From NCBI RefSeq assembly GCF_008123965.1, contig NZ_VSTH01000062.1, positions 30,856 through 94,855 on the forward strand: DNA of 64,000 nucleotides, given 5' to 3'. How positions within the stretch are numbered: position 1 is the first letter of the stretch; the number at the start of each line of letters is the position of its first letter. The stretch comes from Bradyrhizobium hipponense. GTDB taxonomy: Bacteria; Pseudomonadota; Alphaproteobacteria; Rhizobiales; Xanthobacteraceae. Under the pieces are notes generated by a model that saw only the letters and a program-made list of their open reading frames with translations, was not told the DNA's origin and did not search any database. Position numbers and translations under genes: made by a program. Positions 39,301-47,513 of the stretch are shown one piece after another.

Positions 39301-39563
39301 GGCTGCGGCTGCGCCCGATTCTGATGACGTCGATGGCGTTCATCATGGGCGTGCTGCCGCTGGTGCTCTCGACCGGGGCCGGCTCCGAGATGCGCCGCGC
39401 CATGGGCGTAGCGGTGTTCTCCGGGATGATCGGCGTCACAGTGTTCGGCCTGTTCCTGACGCCGGTGTTCTATGTGCTGCTCCGCACCATCACCGGCATG
39501 AAGCCGCTGACGCATCACGGCAGCGACACCAGCGCGGCGCCCGTCCAGGGGCTCGGTCGCTAG
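36375..39563 (+). CDS. RND efflux pump permease (MexF type, AcrB family)
   Basis: A 1062-residue inner-membrane pump: N-terminus MNLSKFFIDRPIFAGVLSVL is typical of MexF-like proteins; helix-4 proton-relay pair in GIVVDDAIVVVEN; 12 transmembrane segments and two porter loops. The ATG at 36375 fits the family; a longer frame from 36261 runs through a degenerate intergenic repeat (about 36255-36345, with TCCCGGAACGACGAC). It follows the adaptor by 185 bases. MexEF pumps export chloramphenicol-like drugs, quinolones and signalling molecules; the substrate here is unknown. Confidence 0.93.
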   Translation: MNLSKFFIDRPIFAGVLSVLIFLAGLISLFAMPISEYPDVVPPSVLVRATYPGANPKVIAETVATPIEEQINGVENMLYMSSQATTDGAMTLTVTFRLGTDPDKATQLVQNRVQQAEPRLPAVVRQLGIITKKSSPDLTMVVHLLSPNNRYDMTYLRNYAVLNVKDRLARIDGVGDVQLYGAGDYSMRVWVDPQKAAEHGLTASDIVKAIQAQNVEAAAGVVGSSPNVKGIDLQLSVNAEGRLANEEQFGDIVVKAGTRGEVVRLRDVARIELGASQYGLRSLLDNKQAVAIPIFQAPGSNALEISDHVRATMAEIKKNMPEGVSYQIVYDPTQFVRSSIEAVIHTLLEAIALVVLVVILFLQTWRASIIPLLAVPVSIVGTFAVMHMFGFSINALSLFGLVLAIGIVVDDAIVVVENVERNIEAGLSPRDATYQAMREVSGPIIAIAMVLIAVFVPLAFISGLTGQFYKQFALTIAISTVISAVNSLTLSPALSALLLKGHNEPKDRLTLILEKAFGWFFRGFNRVFTRSSENYSGTVTKVISGKAAVMGLYVVLVGLTALLFQQVPSGFVPGQDKQYLVGFSRLPDGATLDRTEEVIRKMSDIALTQPGVESSVAFPGLSISGFTNSSNAGIVFSTLKPFDERKSPALSGNAIAADLNKKYSGIQEAFIAMFPPPPVNGLGTIGGFKLQIEDRAGLGYEALNEATKAFMAAMQKAPEIAGVFSSFQVNVPQLFADIDRTKALQLGVPVTEVFNTLQIYLGSYYVNDFNKFGRTYSVYVQADAPFRARADDISQLKVRSSSGDMVPLSALLNIRQSAGPERAIRYNGFLSSDINAAAAPGYSSGQAQEVATRIAAEVLPTGFAFEWTDLTYQEFIAGNSGLWVFPLAILLVFLVLAALYESLTLPLSILMIVPMGLLAAMFGVWISKGDNNVFTQIGLIVLVGLSAKNAILIVEFARELEFTGRTPIRAAIEASRLRLRPILMTSMAFIMGVLPLVLSTGAGSEMRRAMGVAVFSGMIGVTVFGLFLTPVFYVLLRTITGMKPLTHHGSDTSAAPVQGLGR

Positions 39564-39758
39564 ATCAGGGAGATACCTGACAGCACAACAGAACAAGCAC
39601 GATCTTGCGAGGCTAAAGGGTTTGACTGAGGAATGTACGGCGTTCGCTGGACACAAACCAGCCCAGGTTCCCACGAAACCCCTTTCCAGATGCGACGAAA
39701 CACGCCTGAAACAGATGGCCGGTTATCTAGTTGTCAAAATCAGACAGGGACGGCCACC

Positions 39759-39842
39759 ATGCAATTCTTGCTCGACCTCATCTGGGATTATTCCTGCTGC
39801 CAACATCTCGTCGCCCATCCGCTGCCGGAGGACGAGCTATGA
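39759..39842 (+). CDS. Mini-ORF 1 (27 residues)
   Basis: Encodes MQFLLDLIWDYSCCQHLVAH plus a short acidic tail, with AGGGA nine to ten bases before the ATG. A double cysteine and the amphipathic start are notable. Its stop overlaps the ATG of the next mini-ORF (ATGA), the usual arrangement for translational coupling. It lies downstream of the MexF-like gene. Function unknown; could be a leader peptide for the second frame. Confidence 0.4.
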   Translation: MQFLLDLIWDYSCCQHLVAHPLPEDEL

Positions 39843-39931
39843 TCGAACTTATCTCGGCCCTGCTCGCCCTTTGCAGCATCGGCGTCTTTGCAGCGCATGC
39901 TGTGGATGCCTACCGCACCGCGCATTTCTGA
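39839..39931 (+). CDS. Mini-ORF 2 (30-residue membrane peptide)
   Basis: Encodes MIELISALLALCSIGVFAAH and a short polar tail (AVDAYRTAHF): a single hydrophobic helix with a C-terminal polar end. Four-base overlap with the preceding mini-ORF. The pattern is that of small single-pass membrane proteins. No homologue recognised. Confidence 0.45.
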   Translation: MIELISALLALCSIGVFAAHAVDAYRTAHF

Positions 39932-39955
39932 CCGGCCGGCGCCGGCGGTGCTGAT

Positions 39956-40378
39956 CTAGAACGGCCGCCGGTAGAAATGCTCCGAATGCGTTGCCGCCGG
40001 AAACCGGTTGGCGAGCGCCAGCGCCCCCCTCTCGTCCGTCTCGAGCGCGATCTTCTGCGCCAGCATCACGTCGCCTGGCGCGAGGAAGCCTGATGGGACA
40101 AAGCACCAGCCCATCGTCGCAACCCCGGCATCGTCGATTTCGTGAACATTGGCGGCGGTGCCGTAGTGGATGCGATACCGCTTGCCGGTATCGCAGCCGA
40201 TCACGTCGAAATACCGGTGCTGCTCGAACTGGGTACGCTGGGCCGGCGACAGCCATTCGGACAACAGCCGGCGGCCGCGGGCATCCGGCGTGTTCTCGCC
40301 GAAAAAGCGCCGGTAAAGCCCGCGCAGCGCGTGCAGGCGCGCTCGCGCCGGTGCGCGAAACCAAACTGCCGCAATCAT
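39956..40378 (-). CDS. Conserved-looking hypothetical protein
   Basis: A 140-residue protein, basic N-terminus (APARARLHALRGLYRRFFGE), then a globular-looking part (FEQHRYFDVIGCDTGKRYRIHYGTAANVHEI ... GWCFVPSGFLAPGDVMLAQKIALE). No membrane helix or signal. The phrase RYRIHYG-NVHEID suggests a small beta-rich domain. Function unknown. It is followed in the opposite orientation by two mini-ORFs and preceded on the same strand by another small gene. Confidence 0.65.
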   Translation of the reverse strand: MIAAVWFRAPARARLHALRGLYRRFFGENTPDARGRRLLSEWLSPAQRTQFEQHRYFDVIGCDTGKRYRIHYGTAANVHEIDDAGVATMGWCFVPSGFLAPGDVMLAQKIALETDERGALALANRFPAATHSEHFYRRPF

Positions 40379-40390
40379 GAGCAGCTCAGA

Positions 40391-40612
40391 TCAACCGCCA
40401 ACCAGGCGGGGATAGAACAGCGTTTCATGTGCGGTGGGGTCGAACGACCGGATACGGGTGACTTCGCCAGGCCCGGTTCGCAAAGCGGCGGTAAAGCCGG
40501 CTCCGGTCAGCTCCCGAAAACGCTGCTCGGCCCGCGCCAGCGCTTCGGCATTGTCGGGATCAAACTCGTGGCGCGTGTCTCCGGTTTGGTCCATCACGAT
40601 CTGGGTAGCCAT
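40391..40612 (-). CDS. Small hypothetical protein
   Basis: A 73-residue protein beginning MATQIVMDQTGDTRHEFDPD, then a helical segment (AEALARAEQRFRELTGAG) and FTAALRTGPGEVTRIRSFDPTA. The FDP...RFRELTG wording resembles small proteins annotated as hypothetical in rhizobia. I start at the ATG at 40612; a longer frame to 40705 lacks a ribosome site. It ends 13 bases before the start of the 140-residue gene and is probably its operon partner. Confidence 0.55.
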   Translation of the reverse strand: MATQIVMDQTGDTRHEFDPDNAEALARAEQRFRELTGAGFTAALRTGPGEVTRIRSFDPTAHETLFYPRLVGG

Positions 40613-40720
40613 ATTGAGTCTCCTCATGCCCAGCCCTGCCCTGATCAAGCAATCCTCATGCCGACGGTTCCAGACGGCAACAACTTTCTCGCGTACGGCG
40701 GTCACACCTTGCGGAGCTGA

Positions 40721-41551
40721 TCACCTCGACGCCGCCGCCTCTCCGCCCTCGTCGATCTGCCGCCCCATCAGCGCAATCGCCTTCTGATAAACGCCGGCGG
40801 CATTCCAGGCCTCGATCGCGGCGAAATTCGGCTCGCCCGGCTGGTAACCGGCTCCCGCGCGCCAGCCATGGGCCTTGAGGAAATTCGCAGTCGAACTCAG
40901 CGCGTTGGCAGCGACCTCGAGGTTGCCGGTGCCGTAGGCCAGGATGTTCTTGGGCATGAACTGGGTCTGGCCGACCTCTCCATGCATGGAGCCGCGGGTT
41001 GCCCCGGACAGCGTGCCGCGGTCGATCAGCTTCAGCGCGGCATAGAGCTGATCGGCGAAGAATTCGGGGCGGCGGCAGTCATAGGCGAGCGTCGCGATCG
41101 ACGACAGCATGTTCTGGTTGCCGCGCTGGCTGCCGAATCCGGTCTCCATGCCCCAGATCGCGATCAGCGGCCCCGGCGGCACGCCATAGCGCTGCTGGAT
41201 CGAGGCGAACAGGGCGGCCTGCGACTGCTTCAGGGAGCGGCCACGCGCGACGATGGTGGTGGCGCCGCGCTTGGCCAGGAACTGGTCGAGCGACAGCGAA
41301 AAGCTGCGTTGGCCCCGGTCGGCCGCAATGGTGGCGCTGGCGTAATTGGCCTGCATCAGCGCCGCAAGCGCGGTCGGGCCAATGCCTTTGGCCTGTGCCT
41401 CCGCACTGAACTCGCGCTTCCAGCCTTCGAACCCGGCCGGCGAGCTGCCGCATTGCGCGGCCTCGGCGGAGGACGCCAGGCAACCAAGCAGCGCCATCGC
41501 ACCAAGAATCGCGCCAAAAACCGCCGCCGCAACAGCCCTGCCCCTGATCAT
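40721..41551 (-). CDS. Lytic murein transglycosylase (MltB-like, SLT_2)
   Basis: A 276-residue periplasmic enzyme that cleaves peptidoglycan between MurNAc and GlcNAc. The catalytic glutamate is E136 in IWGMETGFG; GEVGQTQFMPKNILAYG follows, the typical substrate-binding block. The N-terminus is a signal peptide that could be read two ways: a weak lipobox LLGC at 21-24, or signal-peptidase-I cleavage after AEA. It lacks the peptidoglycan-binding domain of longer MltB proteins. Confidence 0.87.
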   Translation of the reverse strand: MIRGRAVAAAVFGAILGAMALLGCLASSAEAAQCGSSPAGFEGWKREFSAEAQAKGIGPTALAALMQANYASATIAADRGQRSFSLSLDQFLAKRGATTIVARGRSLKQSQAALFASIQQRYGVPPGPLIAIWGMETGFGSQRGNQNMLSSIATLAYDCRRPEFFADQLYAALKLIDRGTLSGATRGSMHGEVGQTQFMPKNILAYGTGNLEVAANALSSTANFLKAHGWRAGAGYQPGEPNFAAIEAWNAAGVYQKAIALMGRQIDEGGEAAASR

Positions 41552-41590
41552 ACCCGCTATCTCCGTCCCGTACCGTTCGGTACCGCAATC

Positions 41591-43444
41591 CTACCCGCTG
41601 GAAGGCGCCGACTCTATGGCCTGATCATAGGACAATTCGAGGCCTTCCAGATTGCCCTGCTTCCGCCATTTCTCAAGCAGCCGCAGGAACGCCACCGGCC
41701 CGCGCCAATACTGGCTGTTTCTTGCCGCGATCGGATCGAACACGCCTTCATTGTTGTAGTAACCCGGCGTGCATTCAGCGAGATAGGTCTGGCGGCCGAG
41801 CGCCGCCTTGACGACCTCCTCGACCCAGGCGTTCTCGGCGGCCAAAGTCGGCTCCAGCGTCCGGGCGCCGCGCTTGCGCGCTTCTCCAATCACATAGGCG
41901 ATGTGCCGAGACTGTTCGTCGATGACGTGCGGGAAATTTGCGCTCTGGCCGGCCTGCACCATGACGATGAGGAAGCAGTTCGGGAATCCGCGGCTGTAGA
42001 ACCCGTGCAGTGTCTTGACGCCCTCGCGCCAACGTTCTGACAGACTCATGCCGTCCCGGCCGTAGACCTCGAATCCCATTCGGCGGGCGTAGTCCGTGCC
42101 GACCTCGAAGCCACTGGCATAGATCAGGCAGTCGAGCTCGTAGGCCTTGCCGTCGACGACGACGGCGTTCTCGGTGATGCGCTCGACGCCTTGCCCCTTG
42201 GTGTCGACGAGATGCACGTTGGCGCGATTGAACGTATCGAGATATTCGTCGTGGAAGCACGGCCGCTTGCAGAACGCCTTGTACCAGGGCTTTAGCGCCG
42301 ACGCAGTCGTTTCGTCTTTCACGATGGCATCGACGCGGGCGCGGATCTCCTCCATCTTGCGGTAGTCGGCCTGCTCGATGACCTTCAATGCCTCCTCCAT
42401 CGAGGTCACCGGCTGCGGCTGGCGGCGCGGCGCGAGCAGTATCTCGCCGAGCAAGCCGGTCCAGCCGTCCTGCACCAGATCCTGTTCGAACGGCTCACCC
42501 GAGATCACCGCGGTGAAATTGTCCATGCGCTCGCGCTGCCAGCCGGGCTTGAGGTTCTGCGCCGAGGACTGATCCGTTGGCCGGTCATCGCGCACGCCGA
42601 TCGCCGACGGGGTGCGCTGGAAGACGTAGAGCTCTTTCGCGGAACGGCCAAGATGCCGCACGCATTGCACGGCGGTGGCGCCGGTGCCGATGATGCCGAC
42701 GCGCTTGTCGGCAAGGCCGGCGAGACCGCCTTCGGCGTTGCCGCCGGTGTAGGCGTAGTCCCAGCGGCTGGTATGGAAGCTGTGGCCCTTGAAGCTTTCG
42801 ATGCCGGGAATGCCCGGCAGCTTCGGCCGGCTCAGCGGACCGCCTGCGAGAACGACGAAGCGCGCGCGTATGCGATCGCCGCGATCGGTCTCGACCAGCC
42901 AGCGTCCCTCGCCCTCCTGCCATTCCATACGCGAGATGACGGACTGAAACAGCGCGCGGTCGTAGAGACCGAAGTGACGCCCGATGCGGCGCGAGTGCTC
43001 GTAGATCTCCGGCGCGCGCGCATATTTGCGCACCGGCATGTAGCCGGTCGCCTCCAGCAGCGGCAGATAGATGTAGCTCTCGGTATCGCAGGCAGCACCG
43101 GGATAACGGTTCCAGTACCAGGTGCCGCCGAAGTCGGCAGCCTTCTCGACGATGCGAAAATCATCGATGCCGGCCTCGCGCAGACGCGCGCCGCACAGAA
43201 GGCCACCGAAGCCGCCGCCGACAATGAGCACTTCGGTCCGTTCGCTGACGGCCTCGCGTGCAAATCCGGGATCGGCCCAGGGATCGTCGAGATAGCGGCC
43301 GAAGTTGCCGCTGGCCTCGACATATTGCGCCTTGCCTTCAGCACGCAGCCGGCGATCCCGCTCGTCGCGGTAACGCGCACGCAGTGAGGCGATGTCGATC
43401 GTAGAGGCGCCGGCTGCGCCGGTCTTGTGTTTTTCCGCTGACAT
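41591..43444 (-). CDS. Flavin-containing (Baeyer-Villiger type) monooxygenase
   Basis: A 617-residue FAD/NADPH enzyme. The FAD Rossmann motif is GGGFGG (76-81) followed by GGTWYWNRYPGAACD, the usual BVMO phrase; the NADPH motif is GTGATAVQ; the fingerprint FxGxxxHxxxWD is present as FKGHSFHTSRWDY. Extended N-terminal helices of about 65 residues place it with the phenylacetone/cyclododecanone-type enzymes. It would insert oxygen into a ketone. It is divergent from an acyl-CoA synthetase gene, which could activate the acid released after ester cleavage. Substrate unknown. Confidence 0.88.
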   Translation of the reverse strand: MSAEKHKTGAAGASTIDIASLRARYRDERDRRLRAEGKAQYVEASGNFGRYLDDPWADPGFAREAVSERTEVLIVGGGFGGLLCGARLREAGIDDFRIVEKAADFGGTWYWNRYPGAACDTESYIYLPLLEATGYMPVRKYARAPEIYEHSRRIGRHFGLYDRALFQSVISRMEWQEGEGRWLVETDRGDRIRARFVVLAGGPLSRPKLPGIPGIESFKGHSFHTSRWDYAYTGGNAEGGLAGLADKRVGIIGTGATAVQCVRHLGRSAKELYVFQRTPSAIGVRDDRPTDQSSAQNLKPGWQRERMDNFTAVISGEPFEQDLVQDGWTGLLGEILLAPRRQPQPVTSMEEALKVIEQADYRKMEEIRARVDAIVKDETTASALKPWYKAFCKRPCFHDEYLDTFNRANVHLVDTKGQGVERITENAVVVDGKAYELDCLIYASGFEVGTDYARRMGFEVYGRDGMSLSERWREGVKTLHGFYSRGFPNCFLIVMVQAGQSANFPHVIDEQSRHIAYVIGEARKRGARTLEPTLAAENAWVEEVVKAALGRQTYLAECTPGYYNNEGVFDPIAARNSQYWRGPVAFLRLLEKWRKQGNLEGLELSYDQAIESAPSSG

Positions 43445-43618
43445 TCATCTCCTCCACGGCGGACGCCGTTTCGCCGGCAGCTCACATCAGTTAGCCCCGA
43501 AAAAGCGACGCCTGCAATCGCGTCCGCCGCTTTTTGCGTGAACGTCGCGTGGCGTTCCGCTACCCTCGTTCAAATCACAGGGTACGCCATGCAACGACAT
43601 GGCTGTGAGGAGGAAACG

Positions 43619-45244
43619 ATGCAGGGATTGATGATGGACATGCCGCTCCTGATCAGCGGCCTCATCCAGTACGCCGCCGACTATCACGGCGAAGCGGAGA
43701 TCGTCGCGCGCGAGATCGAGGGCGATATCCACCGCTACACCTATGCCGATGCGCATCCGCGCATCAAGCGCATGGCGCGGGCCTTGCAGCGGCTCGGCAT
43801 GAAGGCGGGCGACCGCGTCGGCACGCTCGCCTGGAATACCCACCGCCATTTCGAGATGTTCTATGCGGCACCGGGAATGGGCTATGTTCTGCACACCGTC
43901 AATCCGCGGCTGTTTCCCGAGCAACTCGTCTACATCATCAACCACGCCGAAGACCGACTCCTATTCGTCGACCGCGCCACGCTGCCGATCGTCGAGGCGA
44001 TCGCGCCGCAGCTCAAGACGATCGAGGGGTATATCGTGATGTCCTCGCGCGAGCGGATGCCGGAGACCAGGCTTGCGAACGCGCATTGCTACGAAGAGCT
44101 TCTGGAACAAGAGAGCGATGCCGATTTCGCCTGGCCGCTGTTCGACGAAAAGTCCGCGTCCACCATCTGCTACACCTCGGGCACTACAGGCAATCCCAAG
44201 GGCGTGATCTATTCGCACCGCGCCGCGATCCTGCAGACCATGACCTGCTGCAATTTCGACTTCCTGCCCGGCCATGTCGAAGGCGTACGCGAGGTGATGA
44301 TGCCAATGGCGCCTCTGTTCCACGGCAACGGTTGGAACATGCCGTTCACCGCGCCCTACACCGGCTCCAAGCTGGTGCTGCCCGGCCGCAACTACGAGCC
44401 CGACAAGCTTTACGAACTGCTCGAAGGCGAGAAGGTGACGCTGTCGGCGGGCGTGCCGAGCTTCTGGCTGATCCTGCTCGACTGGCTCGGTCGCACAGGC
44501 AACCGGTTCTCGACATTGCGCGCAACACTGTCGTCGGGCTCGGCGCCGCCGCGCGCGATGGTCGAGAAGCTGAAGCGCGACTTCGACATCGACTACATCC
44601 AGGCCTGGGGCATGACCGAGGCCCTGGGCTGCTCGATGCCGGGCTTGCGGCCCGGATCGGAGCATCTCAGCGACAAGGAGAAATTCGACCGGCGGCAGGT
44701 GTCGGGCCGCGCCTGTTTCGGCACAAGTTTGCGCATCGTCGACGACGGCGGCAACGAACTGCCGCGCGATGGCAAGACGGTAGGTCATCTGCGCGCCCGT
44801 GGTCCCTGGGTCGCCTCCGGCTACATGAAGCTGGACGAAGGTCTCGACCGCGACGGCTGGCTGATCACCGGTGACATGGCCGTGATCGACGCCCACGGGC
44901 ATGTGACATTGACCGATCGCTCCAAGGACGTGATCAAGTCCGGAGGCGAATGGATCTCCTCGATCCAGCTCGAAGACGTCGCGCTGTCGCATCCCGACGT
45001 GCTGCAAGCCGCCGTCGTCGCCATCGCACACGAGAAGTGGCAGGAGCGGCCCCTCCTGCTCGTCGTCCGCAAGAAAGGAGCAACCGTTGACGGCAAGACG
45101 CTGCTCGACCACATGCGCCCGAAGATTGCGAGCTGGTGGATGCCTGATGCCGTCGAATTCCTCGACGAATTCCCGATGACCGGCACCGGCAAGGTGCTCA
45201 AATCGGCCCTGCGCGATAAGTTCAGGGAGTACCGCGTCGCATAA
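43619..45244 (+). CDS. Fatty-acid CoA ligase (acyl-CoA synthetase, ANL superfamily)
   Basis: A 541-residue adenylating enzyme that makes acyl-CoA from an acid, ATP and CoA. The P-loop is YTSGTTGNPKGV (about residue 186), the hinge region GDMAVIDAHGHVTLTDRSKD, and the catalytic lysine is in TGTGKVLK near the end. The start at 43619 has a textbook GAGGAGG. A GCCATG-CAACGA-CATGGC inverted repeat lies just upstream (43586-43603) and may be a regulator site or an RNA hairpin near the ribosome site. Medium- or long-chain specificity cannot be told. Confidence 0.9.
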   Translation: MQGLMMDMPLLISGLIQYAADYHGEAEIVAREIEGDIHRYTYADAHPRIKRMARALQRLGMKAGDRVGTLAWNTHRHFEMFYAAPGMGYVLHTVNPRLFPEQLVYIINHAEDRLLFVDRATLPIVEAIAPQLKTIEGYIVMSSRERMPETRLANAHCYEELLEQESDADFAWPLFDEKSASTICYTSGTTGNPKGVIYSHRAAILQTMTCCNFDFLPGHVEGVREVMMPMAPLFHGNGWNMPFTAPYTGSKLVLPGRNYEPDKLYELLEGEKVTLSAGVPSFWLILLDWLGRTGNRFSTLRATLSSGSAPPRAMVEKLKRDFDIDYIQAWGMTEALGCSMPGLRPGSEHLSDKEKFDRRQVSGRACFGTSLRIVDDGGNELPRDGKTVGHLRARGPWVASGYMKLDEGLDRDGWLITGDMAVIDAHGHVTLTDRSKDVIKSGGEWISSIQLEDVALSHPDVLQAAVVAIAHEKWQERPLLLVVRKKGATVDGKTLLDHMRPKIASWWMPDAVEFLDEFPMTGTGKVLKSALRDKFREYRVA

Positions 45245-45335
45245 AGCACGCGCCCCTTCCGTGCGCGGTCTTCATCTTTTGGTAGATTCGGGAGCGATAT
45301 ATCGAGACCTCGCTAAACCCTGAATCGAGGACATC

Positions 45336-46454
45336 ATGGCGTTTTCCGGATTGGGCATGCATCTCGGCAACCTGTCGCGCCTGTCGAATGCGCAGACGCG
45401 CTCGATCAGCCCCGAGAATTTCACCGGTGAGAAGGGCAAAGGCGGCATGTCCGTCGATGGGCCCGCGGCGCGTCAGGCCCGTGATCTCGGGCAGGGCTGG
45501 AAGGTCTCGCCCTACGTCGTCATCGAACCCGGCGCGACGTTCAGCCTTGCTGACATCGCCGGCCAAGGCGCGATCCAGCAGATCTGGATGACGCTCGCGC
45601 GCGGGCGCCTGCGCCATTCGATTCTGCGCGTCTATTGGGACGATCAAACGCTCCCGAGCGTGGAATGCCCGGCCGGCGATTTCTTTGCCTGCGGATGGGA
45701 GGAGTTTGCGCAAGTGTCCTCGCTCGCAGTCTGCGTCAATCCCGGCCGCGCCTTCAACTGCTATTGGGAAATGCCGTTTCGCAAGCGCGCGCGCTTCACG
45801 CTCGAGAACCGCAGCGAGGAGCCGCTGACCGTTTACTACCAGATCAATTATGCGCTGACCGAGGTGCTTGAGGACTGCGCCTATTTCCATGCCCAGTTCC
45901 GGCGCACCAACCCGCTGCCCTACAAGGAGGCTTACACCGTCCTCGATGGCGTAACGGGCCGCGGCCATTATGTCGGCACCTATATGGCCTGGGGCGTCAA
46001 CAACAATGGCTGGTGGGGCGAAGGCGAGATCAAATTCTTCATCGACGGCGACGGCGAATTTCCGACCATCTGCGGCACCGGCACCGAGGACTACTTCTGC
46101 GGCGCCTATAATTTCGATCCCTACGTCGCCCATTCCGGCCAAGGCCCGGTGCAGCAATCGCGCTACCAGGAATTCACCACGTCCTATGCCGGCCTGCCGC
46201 AGGTGATCCGACCCGACGGCGTCTACAAGTCGCAGCAGCGCTTCGGCATGTATCGCTGGCACATCCCGGACCCCGTGCGCTTTCAATCCGATCTGCGCGT
46301 GACGATCCAGGCGCTGGGGTGGCTGCCCGGCACCAAGGAGGCGAAATATCTTCCGTTGCAGGATGACATCGCCTCGGTCGCATTCTGGTACCAAACGCTG
46401 CCGACGCCGCCCTTCCCACGACTGCCCGGCCCGGACTATCTCGAGATCGGCTAG
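45336..46454 (+). CDS. DUF2961 protein, GH172-like
   Basis: A 372-residue beta-sandwich protein of the DUF2961 family, now linked to glycoside hydrolase family 172 (alpha-fructofuranosidase / difructose-anhydride and arabinofuranosidase activities). The conserved glutamate motifs are present: WWGEGEIKFFIDGD around residue 230 and GTGTEDYFCGAYNF around residue 250. No signal peptide is seen, so it acts in the cytoplasm. It stands alone after the acyl-CoA synthetase with no obvious glycan partners. The assignment to a specific activity is an inference from family. Confidence 0.8.
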   Translation: MAFSGLGMHLGNLSRLSNAQTRSISPENFTGEKGKGGMSVDGPAARQARDLGQGWKVSPYVVIEPGATFSLADIAGQGAIQQIWMTLARGRLRHSILRVYWDDQTLPSVECPAGDFFACGWEEFAQVSSLAVCVNPGRAFNCYWEMPFRKRARFTLENRSEEPLTVYYQINYALTEVLEDCAYFHAQFRRTNPLPYKEAYTVLDGVTGRGHYVGTYMAWGVNNNGWWGEGEIKFFIDGDGEFPTICGTGTEDYFCGAYNFDPYVAHSGQGPVQQSRYQEFTTSYAGLPQVIRPDGVYKSQQRFGMYRWHIPDPVRFQSDLRVTIQALGWLPGTKEAKYLPLQDDIASVAFWYQTLPTPPFPRLPGPDYLEIG

Positions 46455-46504
46455 GCGCTGCCGTCGCCTCTCTCACTGCGCTCGCCGAGAGCACAGTGCC
46501 GTCT

Positions 46505-46642
46505 TCCCTTCTCCCCCTGTGGGAGAAGGTGGCGCGCGTAAGCGCGCCGGATGAGGGGTCTTTGTCCGCGGAGACAGACCCCTCACCCCTACGAATACGT
46601 GTCCACCAGCGGAGCTGCCCTCTCCCACAAAGGGAGAGGGCA
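46505..46642. repeat. Intergenic repeat of the CTCCCACAAAGGGAGAGGG type
   Basis: Left end TCCCTTCTCCCCCTGTGGGAGAAGG, centre GGATGAGGGGTCTTTGTCCGCGG-GAGACAGACCCCTCACCC, right end CCCTCTCCCACAAAGGGAGAGGGC. Long inverted halves fold into hairpins. Typical alphaproteobacterial repeat, non-coding, between the DUF2961 gene and a pseudogene. Confidence 0.7.
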
Positions 46643-46688
46643 CAATTATGCGCACCGTGATCGCAACCAGCGCCTCGGCGCCCTCGCC

Positions 46689-46945
46689 TCAATTCACCAC
46701 ATACACGTCGGGATCGAAGCTCGAGCTCGGCTTCTTGAACGCATTGCGCAGGGACGGCGACATCGGGACGTTGTAGTTCAGGCCATTCGGCGGCGTTGGC
46801 GATTGCAGCCACTTCTTGTAGAGGACCTCGATCTCAAGGCGACCTGCTTCTGGCGGTCGGCGTTGTTGGTGGTTGCCGAGCAGTGCAGGTCGAGCGTGCC
46901 GTTGCGCAGCCTTCAAGCTGTTCGATCGACGAAATCCACTTTACG
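46689..46945 (-). pseudogene. Remnant of an amino-acid ABC transporter binding-protein gene (GltI-like)
   Basis: The minus strand reads, in one frame, KVDFVDR...LRNGTLDLHCSATTNN-ADRQKQVA, which is the middle of a GltI/AapJ-type binding protein, and then, in another frame, LEIEVLYKKWLQSPTPPNGL and VPMSPSLRNAFKKPSSSFD to the stop, which is its C-terminus. The part in between is missing, and a stop interrupts the first piece. So this is a decayed gene with an internal deletion of roughly 100 codons, wedged between a repeat and the SnoaL-like gene. Confidence 0.75.
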
Positions 46946-47360
46946 CTTCGATGCCGCGCCGCACCAGAATGCGCTCCGCGCCGTCGTTCCAGACGTCCAT
47001 CTTTGTGATCTTGCCGTTCCTCACCACGAAGCGATCGACATAGCGATTGCCTTCGAAGGCGATCCCATCCTTCCACTCGCCGTACAACGTGCCGACGCTG
47101 TAGACGATGGTCTCGCCGTTACCTGGACAGACGTCAAACCGATCCATCTTCTTCTTGACCCAGCGGTAACGCATCGCATTGAAGGAGGTGGGGCCCCGCG
47201 GATGATCAAACTCACGCCCACCCGTGAACGTGATGATCGTGCCCGGCGCCATAAAGGCCGCCGCGGCGTCGGGATCGGGAATCATCGATGCCGTAAGGTA
47301 GGCTTCCACGATCTGCGCGTCCGACAAGGACGTGCTTTCGCTTTTCACGGCAATGGACAT
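46941..47360 (-). CDS. SnoaL/NTF2-like protein
   Basis: A 139-residue protein of the nuclear-transport-factor-2 fold (DAQIVEAYLTASMIPDPDAAAAFM at the start, GGREFDHPRGPTSF, and the closing strands RYVDRFVVRNGKITKMDVWNDG). Members are small enzymes or ligand binders, often in catabolic clusters. Cytoplasmic. It precedes the amidohydrolase gene on the opposite strand (divergent) and abuts the binding-protein remnant. Confidence 0.8.
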   Translation of the reverse strand: MSIAVKSESTSLSDAQIVEAYLTASMIPDPDAAAAFMAPGTIITFTGGREFDHPRGPTSFNAMRYRWVKKKMDRFDVCPGNGETIVYSVGTLYGEWKDGIAFEGNRYVDRFVVRNGKITKMDVWNDGAERILVRRGIEA

Positions 47361-47513
47361 GGCTATATCTCCCGCGGAATCTGCGAAATACTATCTCCCG
47401 CCTTGGGGAATGCGTGCATATATTTTGATCAGTTTCCACACACCATTGCCGCCCAAGCCGAGGTGCCGAACGCAGCAAGCTGCTATAGGGTACGCTCCGC
47501 AAGATCCAGCACC

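Noticed and set aside
43507..43543. AAAAAGCG...CGCTTTTT inverted arms between the BVMO and acyl-CoA synthetase genes as a terminator.
   Set aside because: The region is between divergent gene starts, and the loop of about 20 bases is too long for a convincing terminator.
46551..47513. A 321-residue leader on the cytosine-deaminase-like amidohydrolase.
   Set aside because: It crosses a repeat, a pseudogene and the SnoaL-like gene on the other strand; the family N-terminus begins at 47514.
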